Assembly: GCA_039698075.1 (NCBI GenBank)
Contig: JBDKTJ010000060.1
Location: forward strand, 73,288 to 137,287
Origin: JAJFVC01 sp039698075
GTDB taxonomy: Bacteria; Planctomycetota; Planctomycetia; Pirellulales; Thermoguttaceae
DNA length: 64,000 nucleotides
Reading direction: 5' to 3'
Shown here: positions 40,729 through 47,486 of the stretch, one piece after another
Numbering within the stretch: the first letter of the stretch is position 1
Layout of the letters: each line of letters starts with the position of its first letter
Made by a program: the position numbers and the translations under genes
The notes under the pieces: generated by a model
Databases searched by the model: none
What the model was told of the DNA's origin: nothing
What the model saw: the letters and a program-made list of their open reading frames with translations, nothing else

Positions 40729-41295
40729 ATGGCGAATTTCTGTCCCCGCTGCACATCACCACTGGAAACACCCGCCTCTAAGGACGACACAAGCCGTCTC
40801 TGTGAGACGTGTGGTTGGTTCGGCGACGTGACGGAGACATTTGATAAGCCACCCAAGCCTGACATCATCAATCCCGTGCTGGCTCTTTCGCAGTGTCTTG
40901 CGCTCTATCGAGACGGCTGTCGAATGGAACTGCTGCTTGAAAAGATGATCGAGATGGGCAAGGCCACGGAAGTTGACCTTGCCAAGGGACGGGTCGGCGT
41001 CAAGCAATCAGCCCAAGCCATCATCGCCTTATTCGAGGGGCTGAAAGCGGCGGCCGTCGCCGCAGCCAAACGCGAGGGGCCACAAAAACCTCCACGACGG
41101 ACAATCCCGCGTGCTCCGAATGGCCTTGTCCCCTGGCCGGACGACTTCGCCCAGAACGACCGTCACTACAACGCCAACACCGAGCCGTGCGACATGATCG
41201 TCGGCCCCTGCACCTGCGGCGCGTGGCACAGCGAAGAAGAGCCGTGGGTCCAAGCCATGTTGGAAAAACACAACGCTGAAATCTCTGACGACTAA
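40729..41295 (+). CDS. zinc-ribbon protein, unknown
   Basis: 188 residues: MANFCPRCTSPLE and LCETCGWFGD form an N-terminal zinc ribbon, followed by helices (LALYRDGCRMELLLEKMIEM) and a Pro/basic linker, then a CTCGAWHSEEE segment. Probably nucleic-acid associated. Last gene of its operon, stopping just before motif copy 7. Confidence 0.6.
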   Translation: MANFCPRCTSPLETPASKDDTSRLCETCGWFGDVTETFDKPPKPDIINPVLALSQCLALYRDGCRMELLLEKMIEMGKATEVDLAKGRVGVKQSAQAIIALFEGLKAAAVAAAKREGPQKPPRRTIPRAPNGLVPWPDDFAQNDRHYNANTEPCDMIVGPCTCGAWHSEEEPWVQAMLEKHNAEISDD

Positions 41296-41330
41296 CTCCA
41301 ATTTTGAGCGTGAGCGCTGATTTCATTGTT
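41296..41330 (+). promoter_or_regulatory. operon-head motif copy 7
   Basis: CTCCAA at 41296 and CTGATTTCATTG at 41317 (21-base step; first T of the core replaced by C). 16 bases before the ATG of the exonuclease that heads the Ro60/Y RNA region. Confidence 0.78.
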
Positions 41331-41344
41331 GGAGAGGAAGACAA

Positions 41345-42247
41345 ATGAAAAAGTTCTGCCCAGTCTGCGAAGAGATGCTGATGCCCACTGCCAACGGGCA
41401 AGCCGTATGCAAAGGGTGCGGTTGGGCCGGTGGCTATGGCTGCGGGATTACCGAGCCGAAGTTGCCCGAGACGCCGTACAAGCTGCCCTACGTCAGCATC
41501 GACATCGAGACGACCGGGCTGGACCCCGAGACCTGCCAGACGCTTGAAGTCGGAGCCGTGATTGACGACTGGAAGAGTCCCATCGACCAGTTGCCACGCT
41601 TCCGGCGTGTGTTTGCTTACGAGACTGTCTGCGGCAGCCCGATGGCAATGTCGATCAATGCGACGTTGCTCAAGCTGATCGCCAACGCCCCGAAGGAACC
41701 GAAGATGGGAACGGACGACGCCATTGCAAAATGGGTCGAGCAGTTCCCGCAAGAGTCCAAGCATCTCGCAGGTGCCATCCGGCAGTTCGTTGGGGACTTC
41801 AATGAGGTGTGGTGGTCGTTGCCGCTCCGCATCCTTCTGGTCGAAGGCATGTCACGCCGGCCTGACTCCGAGATTTTCCGCTTGGCGGCCAATCCGCCGG
41901 GCATCAGTTGCTTCTGCGAACCCGCAGACTTAGGGCCGCTGTTCCGCTCCTGGCTCACCGCCTACGGCATGGACCCCAAGAGCGTGCAGGCCGCCGGCAA
42001 GAACTTCGCGTCCTTCGACGCCCGGTTCTTAGAGAAGATTCCCGATTTCAGCAAGTACATCAAGTTTCGCCATCGCATTATCGACCCGGCCATCCTCTTT
42101 TGGAATCCGGCCGAGGACGAACGGCTCCCCGACAGCAAAACCTGTTCGGAGCGTGCCGGCGGCGACGGCAAAGTAGCGCACACGGCAATCGACGACGCCC
42201 TCGAAGTCGTGCGCATGATCCGAATGGGCGTGAAGAAACTGCTGTGA
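41345..42247 (+). CDS. zinc-ribbon DEDDh exonuclease beside the Y RNA array
   Basis: 300 residues: the N-terminal zinc ribbon is FCPVCEEMLMP...CKGCGWAGG. A DEDDh exonuclease follows: VSIDIETTGLDPE (motif I), NFASFDARFLEK (motif II) and AHTAIDDALEVVRM (motif III with His). It resembles oligoribonuclease/DnaQ folds, and the ribbon could bind structured RNA. It is encoded immediately upstream of the first Y RNA (seven-base gap) and probably cotranscribed. In Deinococcus, Ro60 hands substrates to PNPase. This nuclease could be the partner here, by inference only. Confidence 0.85.
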   Translation: MKKFCPVCEEMLMPTANGQAVCKGCGWAGGYGCGITEPKLPETPYKLPYVSIDIETTGLDPETCQTLEVGAVIDDWKSPIDQLPRFRRVFAYETVCGSPMAMSINATLLKLIANAPKEPKMGTDDAIAKWVEQFPQESKHLAGAIRQFVGDFNEVWWSLPLRILLVEGMSRRPDSEIFRLAANPPGISCFCEPADLGPLFRSWLTAYGMDPKSVQAAGKNFASFDARFLEKIPDFSKYIKFRHRIIDPAILFWNPAEDERLPDSKTCSERAGGDGKVAHTAIDDALEVVRMIRMGVKKLL

Positions 42248-42254
42248 GTGCGAT

Positions 42255-42323
42255 GCGGGCCGAAGTGCATCGGTTATCCATCATCAACAGGAACGACACC
42301 GATCACACGCCTTGCCCGCTTTT
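42255..42323 (+). ncRNA. Y RNA-like RNA 1
   Basis: A hairpin RNA with the Ro60-binding helix of Y RNAs. GCGGG at 42255 pairs with CCCGC at 42315, C42260 is bulged, and CGA (42261-42263) pairs with TTG (42312-42314). Upper helices are GTG/CAC and ATCGGT/ACCGAT (42069+ offset not needed: arms 42269-42274 and 42298-42303), with loop beginning GTTATC. TTTT follows at 42320. Vertebrate Y RNAs have GGUCCGA...GUUAUC facing CUUGACC, the same layout. It starts eight bases after the exonuclease stop, so it may also serve as that operon's terminator. Confidence 0.85.
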
Positions 42324-42328
42324 GATAT

Positions 42329-42453
42329 GGACGCTGTAGCTCAGTCGGTAGAGCGCTAACACCGCTTGCCACCATTAGCCTGCAAGGGCCGGACGGCGTA
42401 GCGTTGTCCACTTTTAATGGAGAGGTCGCGGGTTCGAGTCCCGTCAGCGTCCA
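42329..42453 (+). ncRNA. tRNA-Lys(TTT)-like RNA with Y-type insertion
   Basis: The cloverleaf parts are intact: acceptor GACGCTG/CAGCGTC, D-stem GCTC/GAGC, anticodon arm TCCA-CTTTTAA-TGGA with UUU, variable AGGTC, and T-arm GCGGG/CCCGT around TTCGAGT. Fifty extra bases (about 42356-42405) lie between the D-arm and anticodon arm. They fold as GCTA/TAGC, CCG/CGG and then CTTGCC facing GGGCCGG, followed by GTTGTC: a permuted copy of the Y RNA helix. It might be a working tRNA-Lys, a tRNA mimic or both. Too short and coreless for a group I intron. Confidence 0.75.
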
Positions 42454-42470
42454 CTTGTGTGTTTGAGTCA

Positions 42471-42598
42471 CGGGTTGTAGCCGAATTGGCATAGGCAACG
42501 GTCGCATTCCGCTTCCAACAAACTTGCCCGAAACGGGCCAACTGGACGGCGTTATCAAAGGGAACCGTGATTTGCAGGTTCGAGTCCTGCCAACCCGG
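42471..42598 (+). ncRNA. tRNA-like RNA with Y element in the anticodon stem
   Basis: Acceptor CGGGTTG/CAACCCG, a D-arm of GCC/GGC, a T-arm GCAGG/CCTGC around TTCGAGT and a perfect 5-bp anticodon stem ACGGT/ACCGT (42498 and 42564) are present, but 61 bases replace the anticodon loop. Within them CTTGCCCG (42523-42530), an AAA loop and CGGGCCAA form the Ro-binding helix with bulged C42538; A-U pairs replace G.U. Upper stems TCCA/TGGA and CCG/CGG follow, then GTTATC. This is YrlA topology in circular permutation: tRNA ends open, Y base closed. No anticodon is recognisable. Confidence 0.78.
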
Positions 42599-42599
42599 C

Positions 42600-42676
42600 T
42601 TCGGGCCGAAGTGACATCGGTTATCAAGTACCTCACCAGTGATCCCGAAACCCGAGTCACAATACTTGCCCGAAAA
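42600..42676 (+). ncRNA. Y RNA-like RNA 2
   Basis: TTCGGG at 42600 pairs with CCCGAA at 42669, with bulged C42606 and CGA (42607-42609) against TTG (42666-42668). The upper helix is GTGAC/GTCAC plus TCGG/CCGA, and GGTTATC opens the loop. The sequence differs from Y RNA 1, but the pairing is kept, so the structure is supported by compensatory change. It begins right after the permuted tRNA-like RNA. Confidence 0.83.
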
Positions 42677-42693
42677 CTCTTGCGTGATGTGTA

Positions 42694-42756
42694 TTGGGCC
42701 GAAGCGGCTGGGTTATCTGGCATTGAACCCCCATCCGCACAACCTTGCCTAGTTTT
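42694..42756 (+). ncRNA. Y RNA-like RNA 3
   Basis: TGGG/CCTA base helix (with a G.U pair), bulged C42699, CGA (42700-42702) against TTG (42745-42747), then GCGG/CCGC and TGGG/CCCA upper helices with a C/T mismatch and loop TTATC. TTTT follows at 42753. It ends eleven bases before the Ro60 start codon, so the last Y RNA lies in the Ro60 leader and could also regulate it. Confidence 0.83.
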
Positions 42757-42766
42757 GGAGAGCACC

Positions 42767-44365
42767 ATGAACTATGCGAAGCACGTTTCGAGTCGTCAGA
42801 CCCCGGCGTCCGAGCCGATCCCCGGCACGAATCAAGTCGCCAACCACGGCGGTGGCTACAGCTTCACCGTGGATTGCTGGGGTCAATTGCACCGCTTCCT
42901 CATCCTCGGCTCCGAGGGCGGCACATACTACGTGGGCGAGCGGAAGTTGACCATCGACAACGCGAACTGTGTCCTGACGTGCGGCAACGCCGACCCCGAT
43001 CGCGCCGTTGCGACGGTCGCCTCCGTGAGTCTCGCGGGTCGTGCGCCCAAGAACGATTCGGCCATTTTCGCATTGGCTCTCCTTGCCAGCCGTGGCAACG
43101 ACCGTTGCCGCCGGCTCGCGCTGGATGCCTTGTCGAACGTCTGCCGCATTCCGACCCACCTGTTCCAGTTCATCTCGTTCTGCAAAGAGATGCGCGGTTG
43201 GGGCCGTGGGATTCGTGAGGCGGTCAGCCGGTGGTACAACGAGAAGCCGGTAGACAAGCTGGCCTATCAGACCACGAAGTATCGGAACCGGGCTGGCTAC
43301 ACGCACCGCGATGCCCTGCGTCTGGCCCACCCGAAGACCGACAACGCTGCTCGCAATGCTCTGTACCGATACCTGACAAAGGGCATCGCGGCGGACGACC
43401 CTACGACCACCGACGAATCGTTGGCGATTGTCCGTGGCTTCGAGCAGATCAGCGCCCTCACCGAGAAGGACGTGAAGGCCGCCGTGAAGCTGATCGAGAC
43501 CTACAAGATGTCTTGGGAGCATATCCCGACTCCGTTGCTCAATAGCGTCGAAGTCTGGGAGACGTTGCTGCCACACATGCCGCCCACGGCCCTGGTCCGC
43601 AACCTCGGCAAGATGACCAGCATCGGACTGTTGAAGCCGATGTCGGCCGCCACGAAATTGGTTGTCGCGCACCTGACGGACAAGGCCCAGTTGAAGGCCG
43701 CCCGCGTACATCCGCTCGCTATCCTGCTGGCGCAGAATACCTACGGCCAAGGCCACGGTATTAAGGGCGGGCTTACGTGGTCGCCCGTGTCGAACATCAC
43801 GGCCGCCCTGGAGGATGCGTTCCACGCCGCCTTCGACGCCGTGGAGCCAACTGGTAAGAACCACCTGCTGTGCCTGGACGTGTCCGGCTCGATGGGCTGG
43901 TCCTTCCTTGCCAACACGGGCCTAAATGCCCGCACGGCGTCGGCCTGCATGGCGATCGTCACCGCGAAGACCGAGCCGTGGACGCAGACGTTGGGCTTCT
44001 CCCACACGCTGCTACCGCTGAACATCGACAAAAACACATCCCTCCGCGAGGCCGAGAACATCATCGAGCGGATGAACTGCGGCTCGACCAACTGCTCGCT
44101 ACCGATGCAGTACGCTTTGCAGAACAAGCTGGAAGTGGATGCGTTCATCGTCTACACCGACAGCGAGACCAACACCGGCGACATCCACCCGTGCCAAGCC
44201 CTCCGTCAATACAACAAGGCAATGAGCCGCAACGCGAAGTTGATCGTTGCCGCTATGACCGCGACCAACATAACCATCGCCGATCCCAACGATGCGAACA
44301 TGCTCGATGTCGTCGGGTTTGACGCCTCGTGCCCGGCGGTGATGTCCGATTTCGTGAGATCGTAA
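42767..44365 (+). CDS. rsr: Ro60/TROVE RNA-binding protein
   Basis: A full-length 532-residue bacterial Ro60. The start MNYAKHVSSRQTPASEPIPG, then RFLILGSEGGTYYV and a HEAT-like ring of helices (NDSAIFALALLASRGND, LFQFISFCKEMRGWGRGIRE), is followed by a vWA domain with MIDAS DVSGSMG at residues 371-377 and VYTDSETNTG. Ro60 rings bind Y RNAs on their surface and misfolded RNA ends in the hole. In bacteria, Rsr with Y RNA guides exonuclease decay and rRNA maturation. GGAG precedes the ATG. Ro60 homologues have been reported in some mycobacteriophages. Confidence 0.93.
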   Translation: MNYAKHVSSRQTPASEPIPGTNQVANHGGGYSFTVDCWGQLHRFLILGSEGGTYYVGERKLTIDNANCVLTCGNADPDRAVATVASVSLAGRAPKNDSAIFALALLASRGNDRCRRLALDALSNVCRIPTHLFQFISFCKEMRGWGRGIREAVSRWYNEKPVDKLAYQTTKYRNRAGYTHRDALRLAHPKTDNAARNALYRYLTKGIAADDPTTTDESLAIVRGFEQISALTEKDVKAAVKLIETYKMSWEHIPTPLLNSVEVWETLLPHMPPTALVRNLGKMTSIGLLKPMSAATKLVVAHLTDKAQLKAARVHPLAILLAQNTYGQGHGIKGGLTWSPVSNITAALEDAFHAAFDAVEPTGKNHLLCLDVSGSMGWSFLANTGLNARTASACMAIVTAKTEPWTQTLGFSHTLLPLNIDKNTSLREAENIIERMNCGSTNCSLPMQYALQNKLEVDAFIVYTDSETNTGDIHPCQALRQYNKAMSRNAKLIVAAMTATNITIADPNDANMLDVVGFDASCPAVMSDFVRS

Positions 44366-44384
44366 CACCCCGGAGACTGCGACC

Positions 44385-44657
44385 ATGCTTGAAGGACTTG
44401 GAATCGAAGCCCTCGTGCTCGTGACCGTCGCCATCTTCGGCTTCCTGGGCTACCGCTGCCTGATTCGCAGCAAGTGGTTCAGCAAGCTAGTAGGCGAGAC
44501 GAAACCGCTGCCGGAAACCAGCGAGGAAGTGATAGGCCGGCTGGACGCCGCCGAGCGCGTTGCTCGTGATCGAGCCGCTGAGGCCGACGCTGACGTACTG
44601 ACTAACCGTGAAGTGGCCCGGACAATCCGCCGTCGCGTGCCACGCCGACCCATGTAA
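44385..44657 (+). CDS. single-pass membrane protein
   Basis: 90 residues: a membrane helix (ALVLVTVAIFGFLGYRCLI), then a charged cytoplasmic tail with heptads (EEVIGRLDAAERVARDRA) and basic end. It lies between Ro60 and the SPFH gene and could link them. No family recognised. Confidence 0.6.
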   Translation: MLEGLGIEALVLVTVAIFGFLGYRCLIRSKWFSKLVGETKPLPETSEEVIGRLDAAERVARDRAAEADADVLTNREVARTIRRRVPRRPM

Positions 44658-44698
44658 CGTGTCCCTGAAACCCGCAACGAAACCTTTGGAGAATCCCC

Positions 44699-46048
44699 GT
44701 GTCCACCGCAACGAAAGTCAAACTCATCGCCGCTGGCGTCGTGACCCTGCTTGCCCTCATCACCGTTGGCATCCTGTGGGGCGGCCTCGTCGGCTACAAC
44801 AATAACCACGAATATCAGGTCTACCAGTCCATCTTCGGCAAGGTGTCGGTCATCGACACGTCCGGCTACTACTTCAAGGGCTTTGGCACCGTCTGGACGT
44901 ATCCTCGATCGTTGCAGCACTACTACAGTGCGTCCGTGAAGGAAGGCGGTGCCAACGACGACAGCATCCGTGTGACGTTCAACGATGGTGGCACAGCACA
45001 GATTTCGTCATTTGTGAAAATCGCCTTCCCGGCTGACGAGAAGCACCGGCTGTTGCTCCACCAGGACTTTTCGGCCAACCCAAAGAATGTCGTGGACGCT
45101 GTTCGCTCGCATCTGACCAACTGCATCAAGAGCACCGGCCCGATGATGTCCGCCAGCGAGAATCAAGCCTCGCGTAAAGCGGAGTTCAATCAGGTCGTTG
45201 AAGAGCAGTTGACGAAGGGCCTGTTCGAGATGCGACGTACCGAAGTCGAGTTGAACGACGCCGCGCAGTTGGAAGCTACGGGCAACGTGGACGCCAACGG
45301 CAAGCCGATCATGCGAGAGAAGAAGGCAAAGGTCTTGGCGACCGAGATCGTCGAAAAGGACGGTAAGCCTGTGATCGTGCAGCCTTCACCTTTGGAGCGG
45401 TATAACATCGGCGTTACCCAGTTCTCGGTCACGGAGACTCAGTACGACGACAAGACGTTGGAGCAGTTCTCCGCGAAGAAGGAATCCTATCTGGCAGCCG
45501 AACGGGCCAAGGCCCAGCGCCAAGAGGAGCAGCAGCAACGCTTAATGATCGTCGAGCGCGGTCTGCGTCAAGTGGCCGAGATCGAGGCCGCCCAGAACCA
45601 GGAAAAGAAGAAAGCGACCATTGCCGCTGAACAGAAGAAGGAAGTCGCCGCGATTGAGAAGGATCAAGCGGTCATCGCCGCCGAGCAGAAGGTGGAAGTC
45701 GCCGCGAAGACACAACTCGAAGCGGAAACCTTGAAGAAGATCGCCAAGTTGAAAGCTGAAACGGCCGAGATCGACAAGCAAGCAACCATCGCGGCTGCCG
45801 AAGCCAAGCAAAAGACCATCGAACTTGGCGGCGGCATCTCCGAGAAGGAACGAGTGCTCGCCGAGATCAAGGCCGACCGGGACGCCAAAGTCGCTGCCGC
45901 CCTCGCCAGTGTTCGCACGCCGAATATCGTCCTCGGCAGTGGCGGCACGACGGCCGGCGGAACCGGCAATGAGACCCTGTTGAACTTGCTCCTCCTCAAG
46001 AGCATGGGTGTACTGCCAGCAGACAACGCCACGACCGCCACGAAATAG
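44699..46048 (+). CDS. SPFH/Band 7-like membrane protein with coiled coil
   Basis: The 449-residue protein has a transmembrane helix (VKLIAAGVVTLLALITVGILW) and an SPFH-like domain (YYFKGFGTVWTYPRS, VTFNDGGTAQISSFVKI, FEMRRTEVELND). A long charged coiled coil follows (EEQQQRLMIVERGLRQVAEI and KKATIAAEQKKEVAAIEKDQ), then a Gly/Ala-rich end. It starts with GTG after TTTGGAG. SPFH proteins make ring scaffolds at membranes. Encoded just after Ro60, it may anchor the RNP, by inference. Confidence 0.75.
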   Translation: MSTATKVKLIAAGVVTLLALITVGILWGGLVGYNNNHEYQVYQSIFGKVSVIDTSGYYFKGFGTVWTYPRSLQHYYSASVKEGGANDDSIRVTFNDGGTAQISSFVKIAFPADEKHRLLLHQDFSANPKNVVDAVRSHLTNCIKSTGPMMSASENQASRKAEFNQVVEEQLTKGLFEMRRTEVELNDAAQLEATGNVDANGKPIMREKKAKVLATEIVEKDGKPVIVQPSPLERYNIGVTQFSVTETQYDDKTLEQFSAKKESYLAAERAKAQRQEEQQQRLMIVERGLRQVAEIEAAQNQEKKKATIAAEQKKEVAAIEKDQAVIAAEQKVEVAAKTQLEAETLKKIAKLKAETAEIDKQATIAAAEAKQKTIELGGGISEKERVLAEIKADRDAKVAAALASVRTPNIVLGSGGTTAGGTGNETLLNLLLLKSMGVLPADNATTATK

Positions 46049-46070
46049 AGTCCCGTTGCTATTTGGGACT
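46049..46070 (+). terminator. short hairpin after SPFH gene
   Basis: AGTCCC (46049) and GGGACT (46065) pair across a 10-base loop right after the stop. Probably the first part of a terminator pair with the next hairpin. Confidence 0.5.
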
Positions 46071-46073
46071 TTG

Positions 46074-46112
46074 ACGGCCCGCTCGACCTACCACGGGCGG
46101 GCCGTTTGTTTG
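46074..46112 (+). terminator. intrinsic terminator
   Basis: A 9-bp GC-rich inverted repeat (46074-46082 and 46097-46105) is followed by TTTGTTTG, a rho-independent layout. It ends the Ro60-SPFH transcription unit before tRNA-Glu. Confidence 0.8.
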
Positions 46113-46185
46113 CCCTCGTCGTCTAATCGGTCAGGACATCGGCCCTTCAAGCCGGGAATTGCGGGTTCGAGTCCCGCCGAGGGTA
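46112..46185 (+). tRNA. tRNA-Glu (TTC)
   Basis: Acceptor GCCCTCG/CGAGGGT, anticodon loop CCTTCAA (TTC at the anticodon, with C rather than T at position 33), T-arm GCGGG/CCCGC. C33 is non-canonical and may make it a weak decoder. Confidence 0.8.
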
Positions 46186-46211
46186 CTGCACTATCAACCG
46201 GAGTAACCACC

Positions 46212-46430
46212 ATGTTTATCGAATTGAGCGAACGTAATCTTCTCTCTTTGCTGCACAAGCTGCGGATGCCCGGCAGCGAAGCGACCATCATCAAGCCCAC
46301 TCCCGCCGGGCGTGTCGTCATCACGGCCGTGTCCGATGAAGTGGCCTACAAGGATCGACGGCCCGGCCCCATGCACCCCGACACGGAAGCCTTTGTCGCC
46401 AAGATGAAAGAAGTCTTGGCCCAAGGCTGA
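46212..46430 (+). CDS. small unknown protein
   Basis: 72 residues (MFIELSERNLLSLLHKLRMP). Resembles small phage proteins with LSEREVLTLLHKLRMPGS-like starts. Function unknown. No operon-head motif precedes it. Confidence 0.55.
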   Translation: MFIELSERNLLSLLHKLRMPGSEATIIKPTPAGRVVITAVSDEVAYKDRRPGPMHPDTEAFVAKMKEVLAQG

Positions 46431-46433
46431 ATT

Positions 46434-46523
46434 ATGACCATCGACCGACTTACCACTGTCCTGATCGTTTCGGTGTCCTGCGTTGCCATCGTCGCCATCG
46501 TGATGGTCGCCTGGCCCAAATGA
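46434..46523 (+). CDS. tiny membrane peptide
   Basis: 29 residues (MTIDRLTTVLIVSVSCVAIV), one hydrophobic helix. Spacing of three bases to the previous stop supports translation. Confidence 0.45.
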   Translation: MTIDRLTTVLIVSVSCVAIVAIVMVAWPK

Positions 46524-46530
46524 AGAAGCA

Positions 46531-46701
46531 ATGAGCCGCACAAAGAAGGGTTCCAAAGGCTCCGGCTATGAATACTGGGGCCGCCGGCCAGCGAAGGTCC
46601 GCTACCCGGACCCTGGCCGCGAGACGAAGAAAATCACTCACCGCCAAGAGCGAGCCGCAAAGAAGCGCGACTTGCTGAAAGAAGAACGTGACCCGGAATG
46701 A
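46531..46701 (+). CDS. small basic phage protein
   Basis: 56 residues (MSRTKKGSKGSGYEYWGRRP), Lys/Arg rich. The KGSGYEYW.RRP core recurs in small phage proteins, role unknown. ATGA overlap with the next gene. Confidence 0.6.
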   Translation: MSRTKKGSKGSGYEYWGRRPAKVRYPDPGRETKKITHRQERAAKKRDLLKEERDPE

Positions 46702-47189
46702 GACACATCCTTGCAGCACTCACCGTCGCGCTCCTGTTTGCTGGCATGGTGGCGGCCGAGGCCACACCAAGCCAAACCCTCATCAAGGTTGGACGCGAGA
46801 CATGGAAGGTCAAGAGCATCTTGACCGGGAAGCAACACCCGGTCTTGCAGCGCGAGGCCGAGCGCCACGCGAAGGAACAAGCCGATCATCAGATGCAGGG
46901 CCATTTTTGGTGGGACCAGCGCAAGGCCCGCATTATCCAACAAGTCCCTGGCCTCCGTTCCGTTGAGGAGGTTTGCAACGAGAGTTGGCCGGGGCAGAAC
47001 ACAAACGACGCCGCCTACGAAATGTATCGTTCGTGGAAAACGTCGGATGGTCATTGGGCTTCTGTCAACAGTCCTTGTACTTACTACGGCTATGCAATGG
47101 CGCTTGGCAAGAATGGTGTGTGGTACGCCTGCGGCATCGTGGCTCAGAAAGGAACCGGAGAATGGGATGGGCAGGCGGATCAGAATTAG
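46698..47189 (+). CDS. secreted CAP-superfamily-like protein
   Basis: 163 residues with a signal peptide (MRHILAALTVALLFAGMVAAEA). A CAP/SCP fold is suggested by EAERHAKEQADHQMQ, the SVEEVCNESWPGQNTNDAA segment, MYRSWKTSDGHWASVNSPC and GKNGVWYACGIVA, as in PR-1 and bacterial CAP proteins. Role: perhaps envelope binding. It is one of at least three extracytoplasmic proteins in the element. Confidence 0.72.
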   Translation: MRHILAALTVALLFAGMVAAEATPSQTLIKVGRETWKVKSILTGKQHPVLQREAERHAKEQADHQMQGHFWWDQRKARIIQQVPGLRSVEEVCNESWPGQNTNDAAYEMYRSWKTSDGHWASVNSPCTYYGYAMALGKNGVWYACGIVAQKGTGEWDGQADQN

Positions 47190-47374
47190 CGGAAGAAGTA
47201 TGGACCGCCGTGCGCGACTTAATTCCGTAGCGTAAGCGGAAGCAAGCGGCCCGCGAGATCATCGAATCCTTCGAGAACTTCGACTGTGACACCATCGACG
47301 AATGCGAACAACTGTGCGCAGACGCCGGCCGTGAGTACGACGAGGACGCCGACGAGATCGTCTACCGCGACTAG
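47162..47374 (+). pseudogene. small phage protein split by in-frame amber codon
   Basis: The frame reads MGWAGGSELAEEVWTAVRDL, then Ile-Pro and an amber TAG at 47228. It continues open as RKRKQAAREIIESFENFDCD and ends ADEIVYRD, with a second TAG at 47372. The part after the first TAG lacks a start codon, and the two parts together match a phage protein type I remember (GWASGSELxxxVW...). So either the gene is broken, the amber is read through or the assembly has an error. Many other genes here end in TAG, so general reassignment is excluded. Confidence 0.6.
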
Positions 47375-47486
47375 CTGCCCGTACACGGGCACGACCTGCC
47401 CGTATGGCCGCGACTGCCCTTCGTGCCCCGTGCCGTACGCGCACGATGACCTGGGAGAAGATTGGGACGCTTTCGATCTGCCATGA
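47331..47486 (+). CDS. small Cys-rich ORF
   Basis: 51 residues from a GTG. Its C-terminal part CPYTGTTCPYGRDCPSCPVP is a compact four-Cys cluster, and it ends in ATGA overlap with the next gene. The N-terminal 15 codons overlap the amber-split gene, so the real start is uncertain. Confidence 0.4.
   Translation: MSTTRTPTRSSTATSCPYTGTTCPYGRDCPSCPVPYAHDDLGEDWDAFDLP

Noticed and set aside
42329..42598. tRNAs interrupted by group I introns
   Set aside because: The extra segments are only about 50 and 61 bases, lack any group I core, and share the Y RNA helix signature instead.
47162..47374. General reassignment of TAG as a sense codon
   Set aside because: Several other element genes end in TAG at natural junctions (for example 238, 7954, 8765, 22494, 23713).
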